Assembly (NCBI GenBank): GCA_003427395.1
Contig: BFEA01000130.1
Location: 1,208,727 to 1,231,288 of the forward strand
Direction of reading: 5' to 3'
Length of the DNA: 22,562 nt
Origin: Chara braunii
Taxonomy: Eukaryota > Streptophyta > Charophyceae > Charales > Characeae
Shown: in pieces, positions 8,636-17,494 of the stretch
How positions within the stretch are numbered: position 1 is the first letter of the stretch
How the letters are laid out: every line of letters starts with the position of its first letter
Position numbers and translations under genes: made by a program
Notes under the pieces: generated by a model
Seen by the model: the letters and a program-made list of their open reading frames with translations, nothing else
What the model was told of the DNA's origin: nothing
The model's database searches: none

Positions 8636-8740
8636 AGGACGCTGTACCCTTTCCAGCAGGTGCAGCTCCCCACCAATAGAGTGGAGCCATCCGCCCTATG
8701 CTAGCAGTGTGTGCTCTTACCACCAACGCACAATCACTAG
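8636..8740 (-). repeat. Dispersed repeat family, copy E (reverse)
   Basis: Read on the - strand it gives GGTGGTAAGAGCACAC, then GGCTCCACTCTATTGGTGGG and GAGCTGCACCTGCTGG. It matches copies A and C in module order and spacing. Confidence 0.6.
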
Positions 8741-8869
8741 CGCATCCCGTGGGTGTTTTGTCACAACCTCTACAATACCCTGGACTTAAAAAAAAAAAAG
8801 AAAAAAAAAAGGAAAAGAAAAAGACCCCATTGTGTTGGTGGGAGCTAACAGTGTCACCTGGGGCGTGGG

Positions 8870-9021
8870 CCCACTAGCCAAGAGGGTCGGATCGAATGCC
8901 TGCCTGCATCTGGATGTGTTTGTGGAGAGGTGCACGAAATCAAGATTGAACTGTTTTTCTGCATCTCTGCATAAAACACATCCAGATTCAGGCATTCGAT
9001 CACATCCTCTTTGCTAGTGGG
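8870..9021. repeat. Large inverted repeat, ~50-bp arms
   Basis: The left arm (8870-8921, CCCACTAGCCAAGAGG to GGATGTGTTT) pairs with the right arm (8974-9021, AAACACATCC to CTTTGCTAGTGGG). Matching is high and includes ATCGAATGCCTG and its complement. The spacer is about 52 bp. It resembles a fold-back element. No target duplication is obvious. Confidence 0.75.
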
Positions 9022-9257
9022 ACCTGGGCCCTGCTTGAAACTGGTCCAGCATCCCTTACAAAAGGTCTTTCAGAGTCTTTTTCTTTTTTTCTTTTGACAT
9101 ACGACGATTGACATCTTATTCAAGAATTTGATGAAAATATTAATCAGTATTAATTGACTTTTTTTTCTTTCTTTCTTTTTTTAATTAAAAGGGCCCAGTG
9201 CTCAAGGCCTATTAAAGAGTGGAATCTGATAATATTTTTTTTCCTTCTTGATTTTAG

Positions 9258-9375
9258 GACTCTCGGACAACGGGGAAGCTGCCTATTATGGCCATCACCC
9301 CTCGGGCCCTCACAATGGGAAGAGCACTTCAACTTCAGGCTTTTCCAGTATCGCTCCGGTCCCACCCTCAAATAG
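9258..9375 (+). CDS. Candidate host exon (weak)
   Basis: A T-rich tract ending TTGATTTTAG (AG at 9256-9257) looks like a splice acceptor. Two + frames are open across it. One ends at TAG 9373-9375 with the text LGPSQWEEHFNFRLFQYRSG. The other runs to 9568 and begins SDNGEAAYYGHHPSGPHNGK. Either could be real, or neither. The first is in phase with a donor at 4475 (two codon bases carried over), which would make a 4.8-kb intron. An AATAAA lies at 9770-9775. No domain is recognised. Confidence 0.2.
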
Positions 9376-9579
9376 ATCCAAGGCTCAGTTGTCAGAAACT
9401 GACAGGCACAAAATTTTTCAGAGGCAGTGGATTCAAATGATAATCACAATATGCATCCTTGTAGTATCCGGTCACTGTGGCCGTAGCGGACACAAATTGA
9501 TTTCCGCAGAAAAGACAGAAAAGCACAGTGACTTGCGAGGAAGGAGTTCCGCACTCTCCACGTTTTGAATGACGGACAC

Positions 9580-10195
9580 TACAGAGAAGAAAAATTGCTT
9601 TTTTTTTTTTTCCTTTCTTTCTTCTTCTTTTCTTTTCTTTTTTCAAATGAACTTCAAGCATTTTTAAACCATTACACTGTACTAGCAGGAGGGATAGACC
9701 AGCCGGTATGCCTCTAATGACCAGTCGAAGAAACATGTGTGGCTTTAAGTCATCACCTCACCAAGGAGACAATAAATTCTCCCAATGCATGGATTGTCGA
9801 ATCAATCTGACCACAAGCAGGCAAAATTGAATGCATTGTAAGTATGGCCTCCTACTCCATGGCTTGACGTTCCACTTTGAGTTGCCTGGGGCCCAGACTG
9901 GTGGTTACGCTTGAGCTACAGTACATCAGTAGATTCTGAGTTAAAGCTTTAAACTGTCAAGCGCTGTCGGGCGTCAAAGCCAGAAAGATGTATGCAAGAA
10001 AATAATAATAATGAAAACAGAATTGCAATAGGAAGTAGCCTCAAGTAGGAGCTCTAGAAGCAGGAGGGGTGACTTACAGCCCTGAGGGAAGGACAGTGCT
10101 CCAGGCCGGGAACTGATATGGCCGTAGTCCCAACAAACAACTGACTCTGAAAGTGCTGAGATGATGTATCCAAGGGACGCTGGACCCAGCAGCTA
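9580..10195. other. No gene seen
   Basis: It has a T/C-rich patch at 9599-9643, an AATAAA string at 9770-9775 and an AAT repeat near 10000-10012. Nothing coding is recognised. Confidence 0.45.
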
Positions 10196-10201
10196 TGGTG
10201 G

Positions 10202-10441
10202 GCGACGCTGCTGGCTGTGAGCGCTGGCGATAGCGGGCACTGCTATGGCAGGTGCGACGCTGCTGGCTGTGAGCGCTGGCGATAGCGGGCACGGTGCGGC
10301 TGGCTGTGGACGCTGCTATGGCAGGTGCGACGCTGCTGGCTGTGGGTGGTGCTATGGTAGGTGCGATGCTGCTGGCTGTGGGCTCAGCTATGGTGGGCGC
10401 GTTGCTGCAAGCTGGGGGTGTTGGCGAATGGTGGGCGCAAC
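10202..10441 (+). repeat. G-rich minisatellite next to the 5' LTR
   Basis: Units start GCGACGCTGCTGGCTGTG at 10202, 10254 and 10327, with GCGATGCTGCTGGCTGTG at 10363 and GCGTTGCTGCAAGCTGG at 10399. The basic step is 36 bp (10327 to 10363 to 10399). The first two steps (52 and 73 bp) contain extra CGCTGGCGATAGCGGGCAC inserts. Each unit also carries GCTATGG[CT][AG]GGTG. The array stops within a few bases of the LTR start. Confidence 0.85.
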
Positions 10442-10443
10442 AC

Positions 10444-11362
10444 TGTGACGAACCAATTCCTGTTCCGTGCGATTTTCTGCTCGGTGACAATGAGGGGTCC
10501 TAAGCTGGGAAGGTTGGGCCAATTATGGGAGATGGGATCCAACAGAAAAATTGCATCAGTGTCCTTGTTGTTCTTCTTTTTACGTCGCTTCTTTTCGGAT
10601 GGCTGGGGCCAGGGCTCGGCAAGTCCCGGGATGCTCGATTGAGTGGCTGGCGCGCCGACGGAGGCGCGATTGACAATGGTTGACGTCGCTTCTTTCTTGT
10701 TCTGCTGTCGGGATTTCGGCGCGATGATCGCGCGGGAGTTTTTGGTTCTTTCTTTTTGAATTTCTTTTTTCGAATCTTGTCGAGCCCTCGAGGGCTCTCG
10801 AAATTTCGGACTTTCCTTCGGGATTTGTGCTTTATTAAAGTTCTTTTTGCCTTTAGGAATTTAGGAATTTAGGAATTCGGAATTTCTTTTGCCGCGCCGT
10901 GCTTTTTGCTCGCACGTTTCTTTTTGCGGCTGCAATGGAGCTCTGATTAGTCGGTGCCCTTAATCTTGCGTGTAACTGTAATTTTGGGCAGGGCGCCCAT
11001 ATAACTGTATCTTCCTTCTTGAGCTTCGTCTTTCCCGCCCTCTCTCTTCTTTGCTGTGTCTAGTTGGCCCGCGGGCTGCATGATCGGATCGATGCGTGGA
11101 GAGTGGCTACGTCCCCCACACCGCGATCTGGCCATGCAAAACGCAGGCACTCCCTCCCCTTCTCTCCGTCTAAGTCCTTGCAATTCCGTGTTCTTCGCGC
11201 ATGCATGCATGCTCTAAATTTCAGCTGCGCGATTAGATAGCTCTCTTAAACAGTTGCTGGAAGCTCGGGGCAGCGTGATCAGTGAGGGTCGGCTCACGAG
11301 CGAAGTAAGAGGTGAGTTGAAGTGGGAGTTGGGCAACCCGACGAGCTGGTGCCGAATGTGCG
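10444..11362 (+). repeat. 5' LTR of element 2 (cut by the N gap)
   Basis: It starts TGTGACGAACCAATTCC and aligns with 21486 onward through its whole visible length. It contains a 16-bp perfect palindrome GAGCCCTCGAGGGCTC (10782-10797), an 8-bp slippage repeat TTTAGGAA (about 10854-10880), and ATGCATGCATGC before the expected TATA position. There it reads TCTAAA (11213-11218), where the 3' LTR reads TATAAA. The end of the LTR lies in or beyond the gap. Confidence 0.92.
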
Positions 11363-12077
11363 NNNNNNNNNNNNNNNNNNNNNNNNNNNNNNNNNNNNNN
11401 NNNNNNNNNNNNNNNNNNNNNNNNNNNNNNNNNNNNNNNNNNNNNNNNNNNNNNNNNNNNNNNNNNNNNNNNNNNNNNNNNNNNNNNNNNNNNNNNNNNN
11501 NNNNNNNNNNNNNNNNNNNNNNNNNNNNNNNNNNNNNNNNNNNNNNNNNNNNNNNNNNNNNNNNNNNNNNNNNNNNNNNNNNNNNNNNNNNNNNNNNNNN
11601 NNNNNNNNNNNNNNNNNNNNNNNNNNNNNNNNNNNNNNNNNNNNNNNNNNNNNNNNNNNNNNNNNNNNNNNNNNNNNNNNNNNNNNNNNNNNNNNNNNNN
11701 NNNNNNNNNNNNNNNNNNNNNNNNNNNNNNNNNNNNNNNNNNNNNNNNNNNNNNNNNNNNNNNNNNNNNNNNNNNNNNNNNNNNNNNNNNNNNNNNNNNN
11801 NNNNNNNNNNNNNNNNNNNNNNNNNNNNNNNNNNNNNNNNNNNNNNNNNNNNNNNNNNNNNNNNNNNNNNNNNNNNNNNNNNNNNNNNNNNNNNNNNNNN
11901 NNNNNNNNNNNNNNNNNNNNNNNNNNNNNNNNNNNNNNNNNNNNNNNNNNNNNNNNNNNNNNNNNNNNNNNNNNNNNNNNNNNNNNNNNNNNNNNNNNNN
12001 NNNNNNNNNNNNNNNNNNNNNNNNNNNNNNNNNNNNNNNNNNNNNNNNNNNNNNNNNNNNNNNNNNNNNNNNNNNNN
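11363..12077. other. Assembly gap (715 N)
   Basis: This is an unbroken run of N. It hides the end of the 5' LTR and probably the primer-binding site. Open frames crossing it are meaningless. Confidence 1.
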
Positions 12078-13244
12078 AGGCCCGTGTACGATCGAACACC
12101 TCGTGTGCGCACGTGTAAGCGCGATTTGACCAACGCAGCCTACACGTGTCCACACGCGGGCGATTCGCGATCACTGATGAACTTGGNACCTCCAGTATCG
12201 GGATAAGTGCGGGATTTTCGTTTTGCAAGACTTTGAGCCGGTGGGAATTTCCGCCACCATACCCGGAAATTCCCTTGTCAATCGAAGCACGATCAGATGC
12301 GTGCGGAGGGTTCCCACTATGCTGCAACTAGCGATCCGCCGGAAAGACAAGATGTCGTACATCGCGGACCGGGAGAGATTGCGGGACCCAGAGTGCCGAG
12401 AATAATGGGAGGAAGAACAGCTTAGGCTGAGATATCCAGATTTTCCCTGTCTAACCACGAACAACCGACTGTGTGCCAGGGACTTTCACCCCGCCGTAAC
12501 CAGCGACCCGAGGAGCCCCGACTACCCGACTACCTATAACACGCAATATTTCATATTCCGCGGCTTCGTCGTTATCGCTATCAATTTCCCTCCCTTCCAT
12601 CTACTCCTCCCGTACCACCAACTCACAATGGTACCATGGAATTCCATAGCCCCGTATTGGCCCGACACACCGTGCAGAAATTGCAGACGACGCGGCAACC
12701 GCCGAGCCTTTGGAACTACGGAGCCTAACCATAACGCGCGACGTCAATCGACACGTGTCCACACCCGGAGGTCCGACCCATAGAACTTGCAACCCCCGCG
12801 AAGGCACCTCTCCCGAACTGCCGTCACTGAAACGGGCGGATCGGAAGGCCCAAGATGCACGGCGCAGGCCATCTGCCTTATGCTGCAGGCCATCGACCGC
12901 CATCAGACCGAACGTAACCCATCTCGTAGCCTCATTGCACCTATGGCTCTGAAACCTCGCCACAGGAGATCTCAGTTCTGACCTAGGACTCCACCCCCAA
13001 TTTCCAAAAAATCCTTGGCACACCCCTTCTCGCACTTCCAGGTCCACATCCCACTCCGATCAGGAAGTCGCGTTGGGCATGAGGTTCGTATTAGAGCCGA
13101 CGCGTGGCAAGGTTATAGGATCCGTAGGACGATAACTAAGATCGAAGCGATCTGGCTAACAGGGGGCGACCTCGACCCCAGAACGCGCATCGACGCGACC
13201 CCGTCGTCACAAGAAGCCGGTCTGCGGCTCGACGGGCGGCCAAC
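12078..13244 (+). pseudogene. Element 2 leader with a possible broken reading frame
   Basis: Between gap and gag, one + frame (from ATG 12223) is open to 13245 except for stops at 12403, 12781 and 12979. Its text includes a charged, helix-like stretch (IRRKDKMSYIADRERLRD, then WEEEQLRLRYPDF) and a CRNCRRRGNRR segment. This may be an upstream ORF or an N-terminal extension of gag, or just GC-rich leader. A convincing tRNA primer-binding site is not visible. TGG-N-ACCTCC at 12184-12193 has an ambiguous base and does not match a tRNA end I can name. Confidence 0.3.
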
Positions 13245-14304
13245 ATGAATGCCAATCAACAGAACCCGAACCCACAACAGAACCCCAATCAACAGCTGAA
13301 TCCTTATCAACCCGTACCCCGAGCACGGGCACCTGTAGCAACACCCGACCTCTATCTGTTTGATCCTGCTCACCACCTTGTTGGAGCATGGCTGGCCACG
13401 CTCCGAGCTCAGCAGTACGATGACAACGAGGCCCAGATAAACATTCCCGCCAGGTTGGGAGGAGATGCCCATCATTGGTTTAGCACCTACATATGGGTTG
13501 ATCTCCCAACTGTTACATTCGAGCGAGACTTTTTGAACTGATTTTGATTATGTCCATCCGGAACAGACCCTCTTTATGATTAAGGATCGAGTCCAAAAAC
13601 CCCTCGAGTCTGTCGTCGAGTACCGAAACCGATTCTACCGAATGTTTGTCAAAACCGAATGAGGCGAACAGGTAGGTAGAGATTTGTTTATCAATGGACT
13701 TCGCAACAGAGCGATGAGAGCGAAACTGCGAAAGCAGTTCTCCCCCATCAATCACACGCTGCAACAGATCATGGCTGCTGCAGAAGAGATGGAACGAAAG
13801 TTCGCCGCGAGTTTCCTAGAGGGAAAGGATTATCCCAGGGAAGGAGACTCGTCCGAATTCGCGAGAGCCGAAGTTGAGCTGGCTGCATTACAGAATAAGT
13901 TCGAAAACATGGGGTTTGTGTCTGGTCCGGTCACCTATCTGGAACAAATCACCCCCAAACGACTGGCCCCGAGTGTGATCTCGAGCATGCCTATCCCTGT
14001 GATGACAGCGCCCCCACCACCGGCAAAAAATCATGCACGGACAAATGAGTCAACCGTCTTGTTGGAACTGACCAAAACACTGGTCAATCTGATCCAAGAA
14101 GGCAAAAAGGAACAGCGGGAACACAATGCTCGAATAGAGGCGATGATGAGGTCGATGCGACCAATAGCAGTATGTGCCGCCCCGATTCAACATAGGCTGG
14201 CTCCAGCACCCGCTCCCGGAGGGGCCGCTGGTAAATTGAACGTATGTTACACGTGTCACCAACCTGGGCATATAGCCCGAGACTGCCCTCATCGACCCCC
14301 ATAA
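13245..14304 (+). pseudogene. gag: gag (capsid and nucleocapsid), frameshifted
   Basis: ATG 13245 opens a Gln/Asn/Pro-rich start, then a capsid-like retrotransposon gag region (LYLFDPAHHLVGAWLATLRA; later LGGDAHHWFSTY). The frame breaks at TGA 13539-13541. The protein continues in the +1 frame from 13540, with one more TGA at 13660. A charged helical region precedes a CCHC zinc knuckle, C-Y-T-C-H-Q-P-G-H-I-A-R-D-C, at 14245-14286, which would bind RNA. The frame stops at TAA 14302. Gag would form the virus-like particle that packages element RNA. The knuckle and W-L/W-F signatures make gag secure. The exact N-terminus is inferred from the first ATG before the conserved text. Confidence 0.88.
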
Positions 14305-15240
14305 CCACGAATCGGAGCCGCACCAGTAGCAGCAGCCCCGATCGCTAATGGACGAGGACGAGTAGGAGCGTTAATCGAAGAAATGAAAGGAGGAGGAAAC
14401 CCGTTAGCTACGATGGAAGAAGCCGCTGAGCTCATTCCATTGGATCAGTTCGTAACGCTTGGCTATCTAGGATTGGGGATGATTGGAACGATCCGGCCCG
14501 CACCCGAATAGAGGGAAGTGGCGGAATGGAGACCGTCTCCAGGAGAGATGAAGTCGGGAGGACCCACCTTCGTCACCGGGGAAATCGACCTTTTGAACAT
14601 TGTGCGGGCACTAGATCATCGGATTCCTCTTCCGATCGGTCATCTATTATCGATATCAGAACAAGCCAACGAACACATGTTACAACACTATAAGGCAAAC
14701 CGGAAGCGGTTCGCCCTTGCCCGCACAACAAACACGAAAGCAAAAAGTCCAATACCGGACGAACCCGTTGCTAGTACTTCGGATCCGATACGTTTAGGAC
14801 TAATCCAGAAAGATGATCACTTCCTACAGATTAAAGCGATTCTATGGAAATCCGCAGAATGTGACATCGAAGTATAGGGAGTTCCATACAATGCCATTAT
14901 CGATTCCGGAGCAACTGTTTTAGCTATCTCGTTACGGGTGGTCGAAAGAGCAGGAAGAAAGAAAGATATGATTATGCTTACAGAGAAGGATCAGCTCGTC
15001 TCAGCAGAAGAGGAAAAGATCAAAACAGTAGGAAGGATGACCAATGTTGCCTTTCGATTGGGTAAGGTGCATGCTCTGAGAGATGTCGTAGTATTAGACA
15101 TAAGCACTTACGATGTTCTTTTCGGCCTTCTTGCCCTTATGACTCTGCGAGCCAACCTGGACTTCGAAAATTATCCTCCAAAATACGGGAGGAAAACCCT
15201 ACACCATACCTATGAGACTGACCCTTCGTACTACCGTTAA
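14305..15240 (+). pseudogene. Aspartic protease (retropepsin) region of element 2
   Basis: It continues in the same frame as the gag C-terminus after TAA 14302. The active-site motif is clear: A-I-I-D-S-G-A-T-V-L-A-I-S with Asp at 14902-14904. About 70 residues later DVLFGLLALMTLRANLDF occupies the place of the I-L-G-x-x-W-L flap/C-terminal motif. Stops at about 14509, 14875 and 15238 break it. The region 14518-14874 upstream of DSG is a spacer of unknown function. The enzyme works as a dimer to process Gag-Pol. The DSG triad residue is intact, so the damage is from nonsense changes only. Confidence 0.85.
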
Positions 15241-17494
15241 TGTAGCCTCGCAAGTTTATCAGGTAATGGCGGGAGCTCTCTGTGTGATCACCTGGGAAAA
15301 CTTTGCGAACGATGAACAATCATCGAAGGATGCGGACAGCAGTGACGAGGATGATGCAGTAATCATGGAATTAGCGCAGCAGCGCATCTGTTACCCAGCG
15401 CAACGAGCCAGCGCGGAACCTTTGAACTTGACTGGTCGAAACTTGCAGAGGACGCAGGCGATGATTCAGGGAGAACCTCTCGTACAGATCTCACGGATGG
15501 TCGATTCTTTGGAACCCCCTCGAACCCTGTACGAAGGCATCTCTTCTCTCCTTGCACGCTACAACGACAAAAGGCATTTCTGCGACATTACGAGCCTCCC
15601 TCGATCGCTTTTGCCACCTGCAAAAGAAATACGATTGTTACGCTTAGAAGCGGAAACCAGTTCTTTGGAACCCCCTGAGCGCCTCGAAATTGGATCTAAC
15701 GGACTCGGGATCAAAATCTCAACGAAACCCGTGCCATGGTAGGGTATTCACGACGAAGTAACCCTGGAGGAACACGTGGCCATTCGACAGCAGGATGCGC
15801 AAATGATGGCCACGGTATTCTTTTGGCAATCGGATAACTTGTTTATTTCTGCACCCCCGCCTGAAACCACTAAGCGGGTAAGTACGAAACAAATCAATGT
15901 ACGGATATGAAATCAATCGTATGAGTTGCACGTGCCTCACTACGTACCCGATGAGATCCACCACCTCATCGCGAACATCCTAAAGGAATACCAGGGAGCG
16001 ATTAGCGTGACGGACATAGACATCGGACTGTAGCTAGTCATACAGGACGAGATTCAAACCGAAAACCACCCCCCGATCCACTGCAAACCCTACAGATATT
16101 CCCTAGTGGAACGGAAAACGGCGCTTCAGCGGATTCACGAGTTCGAAGCTAATGGTTGGATTGAACCCACCACTGGGCCATGGTAATTTCCGGTAGTATT
16201 GGTGCGAAAGAAGAAGTGGTCGATTTGCATTTGCATCGATTATCAGAAACTGAATGATATCACGATCAAAGATGTGTATCCCCTTCCCAGGATTGACGAT
16301 TTGTTGGATGCGATTGGGTGTGCCAATTATTTTAGTAAATTTTATATACGTCTCGACTTCCATCATATTCTGGTTAAGGAGGAAGATCGACCGAAGACGA
16401 CCTTCGTATTGTTTGAGGGCACGTGGCATTCGGTTCGGTGTCCTATGGGGATTTGCAACACGCCTGCCACGTTTCAGTGGGCTATGAATGTGATGTTTCA
16501 GAACTTCGTCAACAAGACGCGGCTGACTCAAGGGATGATCAACTTCTGCGTCATCGTGTACATGGACGACATCTTAGTCTACTCGGAAACCTATCACGGG
16601 CACGCGCAACATATCGAGTGGATGTTGGGAGCTCTGAGAGATGTTGAGTTCAAAGTCGCACTCGAGAAGAGCGAGTTTTTCCTATCGGAGATCTCGTTCT
16701 TGGGCTACGTGGTGACGCGGGGAGGACTGCGGCCAGATTCGAGAAAGGTCGTGACAGTGAAGGATGCCCCCGTTCCCACATCACTGACGCAGGTTCAAGC
16801 CTTTTTGGGACTTGCGTCGTACTATCGTCGTTTCATCAAGGGCTTTGCCGCGATAGCCAGGCCTCTGACGAACATGCTGTGGAAGGACCAGCCTCTCAGT
16901 TGGGACGTCGAATGCGAGCAGGCCTTCGCTACCCTCAAGGACGCCCTGGCTACAACACCTATTTTGATCCGGCCGGACCCTACAAAGCAGTTCATTCTCA
17001 TTACGGACTGGCAACCGGAGGCAATTTCCGCCATTCTAGCGCAAAAAGGGAACGACGGTCGTGAACACGTCATCGAATATGCATCACGTACGGTGCCAGA
17101 CGAGCGGAGAAACGATTCGGTCCCACAAGGCGAATGTTACGCCGTGGTCTGGGGAATCCAGCACTTCCATCCGTATCTTTAGAGATAAAAGTTTCTTCTG
17201 GTGACTGATCACGAGCCGCTGCTGGCTCTGAAGAGGCTCACTAACTACACAGGCATGATTGGGCGTTGGGCAGTGCGCTTGCAGGAGTACGACTTCGATA
17301 TCGTCCATCGGAAGACGAAGAGGCACGGGAACGCAGACGGATTAACACGTCTGCATCGACCAGCTAAGGTAGCTAAAGGCGAAGAAATCATCTCGTGGAA
17401 GGAACCGGAATCGACCAACGGACCCAAGTACGGACATGTGGCAATTCTTCCACGTGGCAAGAAGCAGACAAGTGGCAATGGGGGACGGAGGTAA
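15212..17494 (+). pseudogene. pol: Reverse transcriptase - RNase H of element 2
   Basis: One + frame carries the whole block with stops at 15740, 15908, 16032, 16185, 17180 and 17186. An acidic linker (DADSSDEDDAV) comes first. RT follows: CIDYQKLNDITIKDVYPLPR (16232-16291), the RLDF motif with its Asp (about 16350), CPMGICNTPATFQWAMN (16439-16489), and intact Y-M-D-D at 16559-16570. The thumb follows, with FLGYVVTRGGLRPDSRKV. RNase H (about 16980-17350) keeps its acidic residues in ILITDW, QGECYAV and LLVTDHEPLL, and ends in NADGLTRL. The catalytic residues look conserved, so nonsense mutations rather than active-site loss inactivate it. The protein would copy element RNA to DNA in the particle. 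Confidence 0.93.

Noticed and set aside
12184-12203. Possible tRNA primer-binding site beginning TGG-N-ACCTCC
   Set aside because: The ambiguous base and lack of a clear match to a tRNA 3' end make it unsafe. On the - strand the start resembles a Gln-type site, but the element runs on +.
11214-12327. Very long open frames across the N gap on both strands
   Set aside because: They are open only because N cannot be translated to stops. There is no sequence support.
12601-13047. 148-residue open frame on the - strand in the element 2 leader
   Set aside because: It is antisense to the element, shows no recognised domain and fits a GC-rich shadow frame.
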